Assembly (NCBI GenBank): GCA_030612725.1
Contig: JAUWNJ010000026.1
Span: 1-44,804 of the forward strand
DNA: 44,804 nucleotides
Direction of reading: 5' to 3'
Origin: Planctomycetales bacterium
GTDB taxonomy: Bacteria; Planctomycetota; Phycisphaerae; SM23-33
This document shows positions 35,347 to 43,785 of the stretch, piece after piece (the first letter of the stretch is position 1; every line of letters begins with the position of its first letter). The translations under genes were made by a program, and so were the position numbers. The notes beneath the pieces were generated by a model. It did no database searches. It saw nothing but the letters and a program-made list of their open reading frames with translations, and was not told where the DNA came from.

Positions 35347-35967
35347 ATGTCTCGCACGAAGCAGAAAGTGTTCATTTTATTTCTAGTCGCAGCCGGGGTG
35401 ATTACCACGGCAGCGATAGTCGGAAAACGCACTCGTTCCAATCCCGATGGGCCGACAAGCGCTTCGGGACCGGCTTCGCCAAAGAAGCCCAGGCCGGTGC
35501 CGACGCCGAAGGGGCTTTGCGTAATTGTCGAGAAATCGGCCCAAAGGTTGACCGTTTATAACGACGGTGAGGTTGTCAATACTTATCGGTCCGCTTCCGG
35601 GACCAACAAGGGCGACAAGATCCGCGAGGGCGACCGTCGTACGCCCGAAGGCGAATTCTACGTCTGTTACAAGAACAAGTATTCGCGATTCACGCTGTCG
35701 CTTGGTTTGAGTTATCCCAACATCGAGGACGCCGAGCGAGGCCTGCGCGACGGCCTGATTACCCAGGCCCAGCACGACGCCATTGTCAAGGCGAACCGCC
35801 AGCGGAAAAAGCCGCCGTGGTACACGCCGCTGGGCGGGGAGATTATGATCCATGGCAAAGGCTCCAAGAGCGATTGGACCGCGGGGTGTGTGGCGTTGGA
35901 CGACGAGGACATAAAAGAACTCTTTTACGCCCTTCCGACAGGTACGCCGGTGCAAATCCACCCGTAA
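35347..35967 (+). CDS. L,D-transpeptidase (YkuD domain), membrane-anchored
   Basis: The chosen ATG has GGAG-like ATGGAGT upstream and gives 206 residues. The N-terminal membrane segment is at about 7-26, followed by a Pro/Ser/Lys linker to ~55. The YkuD domain has VEKSAQRLTVYNDGEVV, the catalytic His169 in MIHGKG and Cys181 in WTAGCVAL (the His-x(n)-Ser/Thr-x-Gly-Cys pattern). It forms 3-3 cross-links or attaches proteins in peptidoglycan. It is divergent from asnS. Confidence 0.9.
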   Translation: MSRTKQKVFILFLVAAGVITTAAIVGKRTRSNPDGPTSASGPASPKKPRPVPTPKGLCVIVEKSAQRLTVYNDGEVVNTYRSASGTNKGDKIREGDRRTPEGEFYVCYKNKYSRFTLSLGLSYPNIEDAERGLRDGLITQAQHDAIVKANRQRKKPPWYTPLGGEIMIHGKGSKSDWTAGCVALDDEDIKELFYALPTGTPVQIHP

Positions 35968-36058
35968 ATCCGTCGGTTATTTTCTTCACCTCCACCGGCG
36001 CTGATGGTATATTCATCCGCTTATTATTTTATCCGTAACCCTTTGTTCGGAGCATCCC

Positions 36059-38266
36059 ATGCAGGAAATGAACCTCGGAAAAGCGACGATCTCGCCGCGA
36101 AAGCCCCCCGTTGCGGGTTCTTACGTAACGCTGAAATACACATACACCGCCGGTCATTCCATCGACGACAGCGGCTTTGTCAAAATCGTCTTTCGACGGA
36201 TGGGCGATTTCGGTCCGCCTCAATTCGACGACCCCAAAGCGCCCAACTACTGCAGCATCCACACGACAGGCGATTGTCGAATCATCCCACGCTGGGACAG
36301 GCGAGGGCATACACGCCCGTACTCCCTGGCCTTGTATCTCCAGGTGCGGTTCGGATACCTGGACGCCGGCGAAAAGATTACCGTTGTCTTCGGCGACCGG
36401 ACGAACGGCTCGCCGGGATGGCAGATGCAGACGTTCCGAGAGCGGGCGTTCGGATTCAAGACCTTTGTTGACCCGATAGCGACTTACGAATTCAAGGAAC
36501 TCGCCGATTGGCCGACACTCCGCGTGGTGGCAGGCGAGTGCGTCCGGGCGGTATGTATAGCGCCTTCGCAGGTACAGGCCGGGAAAAAGTTCGCTTATCA
36601 TCTCAAACTTGAAGACGCCTGGGGCAACCCGACCGCCAAGCCCAAGCGGATAACGCATCCCGGATTCGATAAACCCAGCGTGCAGTTCATCAAGGCCAAG
36701 GACGAGAAAACCGGACTCTCGGCAGTGAGCAACCCCGTCGAGGTCATCTCCGAAACATGTTACGGTCAAATTGCGGAGTGGCACGGTCAAGTCGGAGACT
36801 TGGCCGTGAAACCTTCATCCACGCACCCCACGGCCAATCTTGCGCTCCGCTCCAGATTGACCGTGCCACCCAGGACACTTGGACGTTTCTGGGCAGATTT
36901 CCACGCGCAATCCGGCGAGACAATCGGAACAAACCCGATAACCGATTACTTCGAGTTCGGGCGGGATTACGCTCTGCTCGATATCCTCGGACACCAGGGA
37001 AACGACTTTCAGATTACAGATGAGTTCTGGGCAACGATTAACCGCACGACGAAACAGTTCTACAAACCGGGCAAATTCGTTACATTCCCCGGCTTTGAGT
37101 GGAGCGGTAACACGCCGCTTGGGGGAGATCGAAACGTATTCTACAAATCCGAGGGCGGGCGGATAACCCGAAGTTGCCGGGACTTACTCGGCGGCGATAA
37201 GGCATCGAAATATCCCGACTCGCCGACGGCTACGGAGATGTTCGCCAACCTCAAAGGCCCCGGCCCGTTCGTTTTCGCCCACGTCGGCGGGCGATATGCC
37301 GATGTACGAATGCACGATCCGGAAATCGAGGTGGCGATGGAAATCCACTCCGCATGGGGCACGTTCGAGTGGCTTCTCAATGACGCTTTCAAACTGGGGT
37401 ATCGCATAGGTATCTGCGCGAATTCCGACGGGCACAAGTGCCGACCCGGAGCCTCGTATCCAGGATCGGGCTCATTCGGAAGTCTCGGCGGGCTGACGTG
37501 CGTACTGGCGGAGAAACTGGACCGGAACAGTATTTACAAGGCGATGAAGGCAAGGCATTTTTTCGCAACCACAGGCAACAGGCCTCTGCTGGATGTGTCC
37601 GTAACCGCTGATGACGGACAATGCGGAATGATGGGCGACGTAATCCGTATCGGCAACCTGAAGAGCGTTCTGCGAGTCCGCGTCGTCGGGACCGCGCCGA
37701 TCGATTCGGTCGAGGTCCGCAACGGCCCAAAGGTTTTGCAAACAATGCGCCCGTTCGGCGAGCACGACCTTGGTCGGCGAATAAAAATTATCTGGTCCGG
37801 CGCGGAGGTGAAGGGTAGATACCGAAACGCCACGTGGGACGGGTCGTTAACCGTCAAGGGCAATCGCATCGGCCGTTTCACGCCGATTAACTTCTGGAAC
37901 CCGCTCATGCAGATTCGCCGGACCGGAAAGGTCGGCCTGAAGTGGCAATCTGTTACCACCGGCGGATTGGCCGGCGTGATACTTGATCTGGAAAAACCCG
38001 CCGCCGGTGAGTTGATAATAGACACCGTTCAGCGGAAGGCGTCCTGCCCCATTCGTTCCATCGGACTGACGCCGAAGACCTTCCGAGCGGGCGGGCTGGA
38101 CAAGCAGATTCAGGCATACCGCATCCCGAAGCAAGGCGGAGCGAGAGTCTTCGAGTTCGAAATCCCATTGACCGGATTTACCAGGGGCGACAATCCCATC
38201 TACATCTGCGTCAAGCAGGAAGACGGACACATGGCGTGGTCGAGTCCGATATATCTGGTCAGGTAA
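36059..38266 (+). CDS. DUF3604-domain protein (PHP-like)
   Basis: A 735-residue protein. Residues 1-260 form two beta-rich domains with no signal peptide. From ~280 the DUF3604 hallmark appears: FWADFHAQSGETIGTNPITD, then DILGHQGNDFQITDEFW, later VFAHVGG, and ICANSDGHKCRPG. These His/Asp clusters resemble PHP metal sites. A C-terminal beta-sandwich (about 550-735) follows. The domain is of unknown function; a hydrolase is possible. GGAG lies six bases before the ATG. It is convergent with rpmB. Confidence 0.78.
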   Translation: MQEMNLGKATISPRKPPVAGSYVTLKYTYTAGHSIDDSGFVKIVFRRMGDFGPPQFDDPKAPNYCSIHTTGDCRIIPRWDRRGHTRPYSLALYLQVRFGYLDAGEKITVVFGDRTNGSPGWQMQTFRERAFGFKTFVDPIATYEFKELADWPTLRVVAGECVRAVCIAPSQVQAGKKFAYHLKLEDAWGNPTAKPKRITHPGFDKPSVQFIKAKDEKTGLSAVSNPVEVISETCYGQIAEWHGQVGDLAVKPSSTHPTANLALRSRLTVPPRTLGRFWADFHAQSGETIGTNPITDYFEFGRDYALLDILGHQGNDFQITDEFWATINRTTKQFYKPGKFVTFPGFEWSGNTPLGGDRNVFYKSEGGRITRSCRDLLGGDKASKYPDSPTATEMFANLKGPGPFVFAHVGGRYADVRMHDPEIEVAMEIHSAWGTFEWLLNDAFKLGYRIGICANSDGHKCRPGASYPGSGSFGSLGGLTCVLAEKLDRNSIYKAMKARHFFATTGNRPLLDVSVTADDGQCGMMGDVIRIGNLKSVLRVRVVGTAPIDSVEVRNGPKVLQTMRPFGEHDLGRRIKIIWSGAEVKGRYRNATWDGSLTVKGNRIGRFTPINFWNPLMQIRRTGKVGLKWQSVTTGGLAGVILDLEKPAAGELIIDTVQRKASCPIRSIGLTPKTFRAGGLDKQIQAYRIPKQGGARVFEFEIPLTGFTRGDNPIYICVKQEDGHMAWSSPIYLVR

Positions 38267-38276
38267 ATGTGTGTAT

Positions 38277-38307
38277 GAAGAAAAGCCGACGGATTGCTAT
38301 CCGTCGG
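38277..38307 (-). terminator. Terminator for rpmB
   Basis: CCGACGGAT (38286-38294) pairs perfectly with ATCCGTCGG (38299-38307) over a four-base loop. On the minus strand it is followed by CTTTTCTTC. It also sits right after the convergent DUF3604 gene. Confidence 0.75.
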
Positions 38308-38327
38308 TTCTGTCAAGGCGACAGGTC

Positions 38328-38600
38328 TTACTCAGTCGCTTCTTCTTCGACCGGAGGCGTGTAGTCGCGTTTTGGGGGTTTTGTGATAAGTCCGCTGCGG
38401 ATCGCCTTGGCTGAAACATTAATCCGCACGACTTTTCCGTCGATGACGGCGCGGACTTTCTGTATGTTCGCCTTGAAGGTACGCTTGGTCTTCGACGTAA
38501 CTTTTTTACCGACTCCGCCGAGATATTTCGCCTTTCCGCGCCGGCTGTACTTCCGACCTGCGGAGGTCTTCCTACCTGTTATCGCACATACTCGTGGCAT
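38328..38600 (-). CDS. rpmB: 50S ribosomal protein L28
   Basis: A 90-residue basic protein with the L28 start (MPRVCAITGRKTSAGRKYSR) and the VRAVIDGKVVRINVSAKAI core, then an acidic tail. A minus-strand TATAAT (38654-38649) lies about 50 bases upstream, with GGAG before the ATG. It stands alone rather than beside rpmG. Confidence 0.93.
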   Translation of the reverse strand: MPRVCAITGRKTSAGRKYSRRGKAKYLGGVGKKVTSKTKRTFKANIQKVRAVIDGKVVRINVSAKAIRSGLITKPPKRDYTPPVEEEATE

Positions 38601-38657
38601 CTGTTTGACTCCATCAATCGTTGTAAGGAGCGGTTATTGTACAGTTATATTATAATT

Positions 38658-38801
38658 GAGCAAGTGTTTTCCCGATAAAATCTCCAACAACACTTGCGAA
38701 ACCAACAGCCCTTCGGTAGTAGTCTTTGATCTCGCAACCGTGGCGGGACCGGCAGATAGGCAGGGGTTCGACTCCTCCCTGCCGGCAGGCAGGTCGGCCA
38801 C
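38658..38801 (+). pseudogene. tRNA-Leu pseudogene with its upstream promoter
   Basis: Aligns with the intact tRNA-Leu locus at 40515-40675. The GAGCAAG lead-in, promoter TTGCGA (38694-38699), 17-base spacer, degraded -10 TAGTAG and 11-base gap to the tRNA start are all conserved. The tRNA part (38734-38801) keeps CCGTGG, the D-arm GGCAGA, TTCGACTCCTC of the T-arm and the 3' CGGCC-CAG, but has lost the anticodon and variable arms, and its acceptor no longer pairs well. It is not a functional tRNA. Confidence 0.75.
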
Positions 38802-38860
38802 AGTTATTATTAGAAGAACTAATCGAGCTTTCGCATTGACGGACTTTGAAAGGAACTCAC

Positions 38861-40411
38861 ATGAATCGCTTTGACCGTTCGAAGGCAGCTACTTCAATTT
38901 TCCTGTTAATCGCATGCACATCCTTTTTAGCAGCGCCGGTATGGGCAGATGTGAAATTGCCTCGCATTATCGGCAGCGGAATGGTTCTTCAGCGTAACAT
39001 GCCCTTATCTATTTGGGGATGGGCCGACACTGGCGAGGAGGTCGCCGTACAACTCGGTCAGACAAAAGTTACCACAAAAGCGGGCGCGGGCGGCAAGTGG
39101 ACGGTTACACTGCCGGTAATGCAGGCCGGCGGCCCGCATAAGATAACGATAAGCGGAAAGAATACTATCCGCCTTGAGAACGTCCTTGTCGGAGATGTGT
39201 GGATATGCTCAGGTCAGTCCAACATGGCGTTTGGCCTGTCCTCGGCAGAGAAAGGCAAGGAGGCTGTTGACACCGCCGGGAATGCGAATATCAGGCTGTT
39301 TGACGTGCCCAGGAGGACGTCCAGCCATAGGGAGGAGGACGTCGATGCCACGTGGCTTATGTGCACCCCGGATACGGTAAAGAAATTCTCCGCCGTGGGA
39401 TATTTCTTCGGGCGACGTCTGCAAAAAGAACTGAATATCCCGATAGGTCTCATCGGAACCTCGTGGGGCGGCACTCGAATCGAGCCGTGGACGCCGCTCG
39501 TGGGTTTCGCATCCGTACCGAAAACGCGAATTATTCTCAAAGATATCGAAAAGTCCAATGATGCATACAGGCAGGACCTTGCCAAATCATTCGACCCGAT
39601 GGAAACATGGATAAAGGACGCTCGAAAAGCACTGTCCCTGAACAAACCTCTACCGCCGCAACCGGACTTTCCTTCGTCCCCATTCAAAAGTCCACGCAAC
39701 CCTGTAGGCATCTACAACGGCATGGTGAATCCGCTGACGCCTTTCGCTATCCGCGGCGCGATCTGGTACCAGGGCGAATCGAACCTTTCCGACGGTATGA
39801 TGTATCACGAAAAGATGAAGGCGCTCATCTCAGGCTGGCGGAAGGTCTGGGGCCAGGGAGACTTCCCCTTCTATTTCGTACAGTTGGCACCGTACAAATA
39901 CGGGCAAGCCAACCCACGGTACCTGCCGAGAATATGGGAAGCCCAGACAGCAACGCTTTCGGTTCCCAATACGGGCATGGCCGTAACGGTTGACATAGGC
40001 AATATCAACGACATCCATCCCCGCAACAAGCGGGACGTCGGCAAACGCCTTGCACTGTGGGCGTTGGCCAAAACTTACGGACAAAAAGGCATCGTCTACT
40101 CAGGCCCGCTCTACAAGTCGATGTCCATCGAGGGCGACAAGATCAGGATCCGATTCGATCACGTCGGCAGCGGCCTGGCATCGCGCGACGCCAAACCCCT
40201 GAACTGGTTCGAGGTCAGCGGGAAAGATATGAAATTCGTCAAGGCAAAAGCAAAGATCGACGGGGAAACATTGGTGGTCTCAAGCGAAACCGTCGTCACG
40301 CCGGTAGCGGTGCGATTTGCATGGCTCCAGACCGCCGAGCCAAACCTTATGAATAAGGAAGGACTACCCGCCTCGCCGTTCCGCGCATACCGCAACAAAC
40401 CGGAAAAATAA
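38861..40411 (+). CDS. Sialate O-acetylesterase, exported
   Basis: The start is the ATG after AAAGGAAC (516 aa). The signal peptide is at about 7-29 (AATSIFLLIACTSFLAAPVWA). The SGNH-like esterase domain has CSGQSNM with nucleophile Ser120, an IWYQGESN block II, and the late DIHP His motif (GNINDIHPRNK). It removes O-acetyl groups from sialic acids or from acetylated glycans. It lies between the tRNA-Leu pseudogene and the intact tRNA-Leu. A NanA-like gene is 3.4 kb downstream. Confidence 0.88.
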   Translation: MNRFDRSKAATSIFLLIACTSFLAAPVWADVKLPRIIGSGMVLQRNMPLSIWGWADTGEEVAVQLGQTKVTTKAGAGGKWTVTLPVMQAGGPHKITISGKNTIRLENVLVGDVWICSGQSNMAFGLSSAEKGKEAVDTAGNANIRLFDVPRRTSSHREEDVDATWLMCTPDTVKKFSAVGYFFGRRLQKELNIPIGLIGTSWGGTRIEPWTPLVGFASVPKTRIILKDIEKSNDAYRQDLAKSFDPMETWIKDARKALSLNKPLPPQPDFPSSPFKSPRNPVGIYNGMVNPLTPFAIRGAIWYQGESNLSDGMMYHEKMKALISGWRKVWGQGDFPFYFVQLAPYKYGQANPRYLPRIWEAQTATLSVPNTGMAVTVDIGNINDIHPRNKRDVGKRLALWALAKTYGQKGIVYSGPLYKSMSIEGDKIRIRFDHVGSGLASRDAKPLNWFEVSGKDMKFVKAKAKIDGETLVVSSETVVTPVAVRFAWLQTAEPNLMNKEGLPASPFRAYRNKPEK

Positions 40412-40551
40412 TACGGAAGGGGCTAAAGCAACCGGCGGCGAGGAACATAAAGGCCCGTCTGGACGGTCAGCTTTGTGTCAAGTGAGACCGGTGTCGTGTG
40501 TTGTTTTCGCCGCAGAGCAAGGACATTTTGTTGAAAATCCCCTAACAGCAC

Positions 40552-40580
40552 TTGCGAAACCGGTGCCACTTTGGTAATAA
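40552..40580 (+). promoter_or_regulatory. Promoter of tRNA-Leu
   Basis: TTGCGA (40552-40557), 17 bases, TAATAA (40575-40580), then 11 bases to the tRNA. The same layout is kept in the decayed copy at 38694-38722. Confidence 0.7.
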
Positions 40581-40591
40581 TATCCGCTCTC

Positions 40592-40675
40592 GCGGCCGTG
40601 GCGGAATTGGCAGACGCGCAGGCTTCAGGTGCCTGTGCCCTTAGGGGCGTGGAGGTTCGACTCCTCTCGGCCGCA
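40592..40675 (+). tRNA. tRNA-Leu (anticodon CAG)
   Basis: A class II tRNA of 84 bases. The acceptor GCGGCCG pairs with CGGCCGC. The anticodon stem CAGGC/GCCTG holds loop TTCAGGT (CAG). A long variable arm GCCC-TTA-GGGGC follows, then T-arm GGAGG-TTCGACT-CCTCT. The discriminator is A and CCA is not encoded. It reads Leu codon CTG. Confidence 0.95.
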
Positions 40676-40676
40676 G

Positions 40677-43055
40677 TTGATAAAAAACCGGAATACCGGA
40701 ATACCGGAATACCGGATTACCGTAGGACCGACGAAAATCCGCAATCCGCAATCCACAATCCGCAATATCTCAAGTTGGACCGCTCGCGGTTTCGCCATTC
40801 GATTATCTGTAGTGGTTCTCTGTATCAGTGCAGCGACGAAGATAGCATCCGCACAACCGGCACCCGTAACCGACAAAGCAATTCGGGCATCCATTAACAA
40901 AGCCGTAACATTCCTGTATTCCAGACAAACGCCCAACGGTTCCATCCCGAATCGGCACAGCACCGAATACACCGGCGGCGGAGAGGCATTGGCAGCCTAT
41001 GCGCTGCTGACAGCGGGACAATCGCCCGACAATCCGAAACTCCGACGAACCCTCGAATACCTGAAAACCCGCCGGCCCGGACACACCTACACGCGATCGT
41101 TTCGAGCGATTGTTTTTTCGCGTATAAAAGGCGACGACTACAGGTCCGTCCTGACCGGCGACGTCAAGTGGCTCATAAAACACCAACACAGCAACGGCGG
41201 ATGGGGATACGGGCCGGCATCGGCGATGGCACGCCTGAAACCAGAATGGACCGACGCATCCAACAGCCAACTGGCGATACTGGCGCTGCGGGAGGCCTCA
41301 GAATCAGGAATACCGGTACCGCGAAACGTCTGGATGAAAGCAGAGCCATACTGGCGCAAACTTCGGAACAAAGACGGTGGATGGGGTTATCAGCCTCCAA
41401 TCGCGGGCAAAGAGCCGCAAAGGGCCGATTCGCACGGCTCGATGACCGCAGCCGGGGTGGCGAGTTTCTTCATCCTCGCCGACAAACTAAGTTATTTGCG
41501 CGAACAGGGCTTTGGCCCCGATAAACGCCGAACCAGCGGACGCCTGGCATTCCCCCGGCAAATACATGGCGGACTTACCTGGCTGAAAACAAATTACAAA
41601 ATCGACAAAAACCCGCGATACATCTGGATGACCATGCAGGGGCAATTGTATTACTACCTCTTCTGTCTCCAGCGGGCAGGTTACGAGGCGGGGATGCGGA
41701 CATTCGCCGGCCACGATTATACCGAAGAAATGTGCCGCCTTTTCCTGACCAGGCAGAAGCCCGACGGGTCATGGGGAAATTCAGCCATAGACACCTCCTT
41801 TGCCTTGCTGTGCATGGCAAAGGCTTCCGCGCCCATCATTATAAACCGTCTCGAACTGGAAAAAACCCCGGGAACGGACCCGCGTGATGCCGCAAATGTA
41901 ACAAGGTGGATGTCGCGGACACTTGGCAGAGGCCTCGCATGGCAACAGACGAATAGCGAAATGCCCGGAGAATTCCCAACCGAAACACTGCTGTATATCA
42001 ACAGTAACACGGGCGTCTCGCTCGTGAAGCGTAACATGTCCGAAAAGTTCAAACGCTTCATCCGCAACGGCGGGACGTGCCTCGTCCAGCCGAGGCTTGG
42101 GGATAAAAAATTGGCTGAAGCATTCCAGCGATACTTCCTCGGACTTTTCCCCGATTACCGTCGGCAGGACATCGGCCCGGACCATCCCATCTTCAATCTG
42201 CGTTTCCGTATCGCCGGTGAACATCGCCCGAAGATTATCGGTGTCGGTGACGGATGCCGGACGCGGATCTTCATCCTCGCCGAAGACGTCAGCGGCGCGT
42301 GGCATCAGGGACGCCGACGGAAATACGAGCATCTGTTCGCACTGGCGGGGAACACCATCTTCTACTCAGGCGGGGGAAAATTACCTCCGGGACGCTTCGC
42401 CGCACGCCAGAAAACCACACCACCCCCACCGGCGAAACGATTCATCAACGTCGCCAGGCTGAAGTATAACGGCGATTACAACGTCTGCCCTCTGGCGATT
42501 AATCGGCTGGGAGATGCACTCGCCCAAAGCCTGCCGATTGGGCTGAAAGAACTCCCGCCGTCGGACCCGACCAAACCAATCGCGTCTTCGATTACGCTGT
42601 TGTGGCTGACAGGCAACACACCGCCGAAATTTTCCAAGGCCGAACTGACGAACATTCGCAAATATATCGAATCCGGCGGAACACTGCTGATTGATCCCGC
42701 CATCGGGCGCGGTGATTTTCAGGCCGCTGCCGGAAAAATGCTCGAAGAAATGTTCGGAAAGAATGCACTCCGCCCGCTCAAGCCCGCCAGTCCGGTCATC
42801 ACAGGAAATTTCGCGTCCGGGCTTGGCGCGAATGCGAGAAAAGTTCGATTAACTCAACGGGCGGGCGCGGATGCGAAACCGACTTCGCCGAAACTGCTGG
42901 CGGTGATTCTGAATAAGCGAATTGCTGTTGTCCTGTCAGCCTATGGATTAACGTGTAGCGTCGAGGGCAATCCGTGCGTCGAAAATATCGGATACGTTAC
43001 CGGCGACGCGCGAAAAATTGCGATGAACGTCATCCTGTACGCCGCTACGAATTAG
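40677..43055 (+). CDS. Toroid (squalene-cyclase-like) plus DUF4159 protein, start uncertain
   Basis: Residue numbers below are for the frame from 40677 (792 aa). The signal-like segment RLSVVVLCISAATKIASA lies at about 42-59. An alpha/alpha toroid follows (QW-like repeats GGWGYGPAS, GGWGYQPP, GSWGNS), as in prenyltransferase/squalene-cyclase-fold proteins. Then come two DUF4159-like segments (TETLLYINSN..., then ARLKYNGDYNVCPLAI...ESGGTLLIDPAIG). No start codon with a ribosome site precedes the signal segment: TTG 40677 is two bases after tRNA-Leu, GTG 40812 cuts into the signal, and ATT 40797 would be rare. Short repeats lie in the leader. Confidence 0.7.
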   Translation: MIKNRNTGIPEYRITVGPTKIRNPQSTIRNISSWTARGFAIRLSVVVLCISAATKIASAQPAPVTDKAIRASINKAVTFLYSRQTPNGSIPNRHSTEYTGGGEALAAYALLTAGQSPDNPKLRRTLEYLKTRRPGHTYTRSFRAIVFSRIKGDDYRSVLTGDVKWLIKHQHSNGGWGYGPASAMARLKPEWTDASNSQLAILALREASESGIPVPRNVWMKAEPYWRKLRNKDGGWGYQPPIAGKEPQRADSHGSMTAAGVASFFILADKLSYLREQGFGPDKRRTSGRLAFPRQIHGGLTWLKTNYKIDKNPRYIWMTMQGQLYYYLFCLQRAGYEAGMRTFAGHDYTEEMCRLFLTRQKPDGSWGNSAIDTSFALLCMAKASAPIIINRLELEKTPGTDPRDAANVTRWMSRTLGRGLAWQQTNSEMPGEFPTETLLYINSNTGVSLVKRNMSEKFKRFIRNGGTCLVQPRLGDKKLAEAFQRYFLGLFPDYRRQDIGPDHPIFNLRFRIAGEHRPKIIGVGDGCRTRIFILAEDVSGAWHQGRRRKYEHLFALAGNTIFYSGGGKLPPGRFAARQKTTPPPPAKRFINVARLKYNGDYNVCPLAINRLGDALAQSLPIGLKELPPSDPTKPIASSITLLWLTGNTPPKFSKAELTNIRKYIESGGTLLIDPAIGRGDFQAAAGKMLEEMFGKNALRPLKPASPVITGNFASGLGANARKVRLTQRAGADAKPTSPKLLAVILNKRIAVVLSAYGLTCSVEGNPCVENIGYVTGDARKIAMNVILYAATN
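40688..40722. repeat. CCGGAATA tandem repeat
   Basis: Three exact 8-bp units CCGGAATA, a fourth with one change (CCGGATTA) and a partial fifth. It sits in the gap between tRNA-Leu and the coding part of the toroid/DUF4159 gene. Confidence 0.9.
40736..40763. repeat. AATCCGC tandem repeat
   Basis: Four 7-bp units AATCCGC, the third with one change (AATCCAC), 13 bases after the 8-bp repeat. Confidence 0.9.
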
Positions 43056-43070
43056 TCCGCATTTTTTATT

Positions 43071-43220
43071 CACCGCAGAGATCGCAGAGTTCGCAGAGAT
43101 AAAAAACATAATCTTATTTCTAAACTGAAAAAACAGAGTGTTATTTTACAAAACCGCCAAAATCGCTCGTAAGTTTTTTTTGTAATAAACACCTCTGCGA
43201 TCTCTGCGATCTCTGCGGTG
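43071..43220. repeat. Inverted repeat of CGCAGAGAT words
   Basis: The left arm (43071-43100) and right arm (43191-43220) are inverted copies built of the words CGCAGAGAT and CGCAGAGTT. An AT-rich middle includes several T runs. It lies between two convergent genes. Confidence 0.85.
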
Positions 43221-43231
43221 AAATATGCGAA

Positions 43232-43624
43232 TTAGCAGACCGCCTGGCGGAGGGTCAGCGCCACGTCGCGGAGGCTGATTACGCCGACCGGTTCGTCGTT
43301 GTCGAGCACAGCCAGGTGCCGAAACTTCTCGGTGATGAGTTGATCAAAGCACTCGTCAACGTCTTCGGCGGGTTGGCACGACCGGATGGGGCTGCTCATA
43401 ACTTCGCTGATGAGCGTCGCGTCGGGGTCCCTGCCTTCACCGACAACTCGCCTGAGCAGGTCGCGCTCGGTGAAAATTCCGACGGCCTTGTCGTTTTCCT
43501 CAACAAGAAGGCAACCGACATTGGCCTCTACCATTTTCCGAACGGCCCGGCGAACACTCTCGCTCGGAAGGACCGCGATGACATCCGAACCTTTTTCCAA
43601 TAAAATACTCTCAACCGTGGGCAT
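43232..43624 (-). CDS. Tandem CBS-domain protein
   Basis: A 130-residue protein made of two CBS motifs. The first is around SVRRAVRKMVEANVGCLLVEENDKAVGIFTERDLLRRV; the second is around DVDECFDQLITEKFRHLAVLDNDEPVGVISLRDVA. Such Bateman modules bind adenine nucleotides and act as energy sensors. No catalytic domain is attached, so it probably regulates a partner. AAGGAGT lies before the ATG. Confidence 0.9.
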   Translation of the reverse strand: MPTVESILLEKGSDVIAVLPSESVRRAVRKMVEANVGCLLVEENDKAVGIFTERDLLRRVVGEGRDPDATLISEVMSSPIRSCQPAEDVDECFDQLITEKFRHLAVLDNDEPVGVISLRDVALTLRQAVC

Positions 43625-43785
43625 AACGGACTCCTTGTTCTGATAAAGGGCAACTAAAAGCCTCTGGTATGGTGTATCGTCAATTTTGACACGCCAATTC
43701 AGTTAGCACCCGCCATCGGGGCAACCATTTGACACCGGGCCGCTCCAGCCCTATAAGTTGTCCGAGCAAAGGGAAAGGGACACTC

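Noticed and set aside
38734-38801. Functional tRNA
   Set aside because: The anticodon and variable arms are missing and the acceptor strands do not pair; it is a decayed copy of the tRNA-Leu at 40592.
40629-40676. Start of the toroid/DUF4159 protein at GTG 40629
   Set aside because: That codon is inside the tRNA-Leu anticodon region; the frame is open there by chance.
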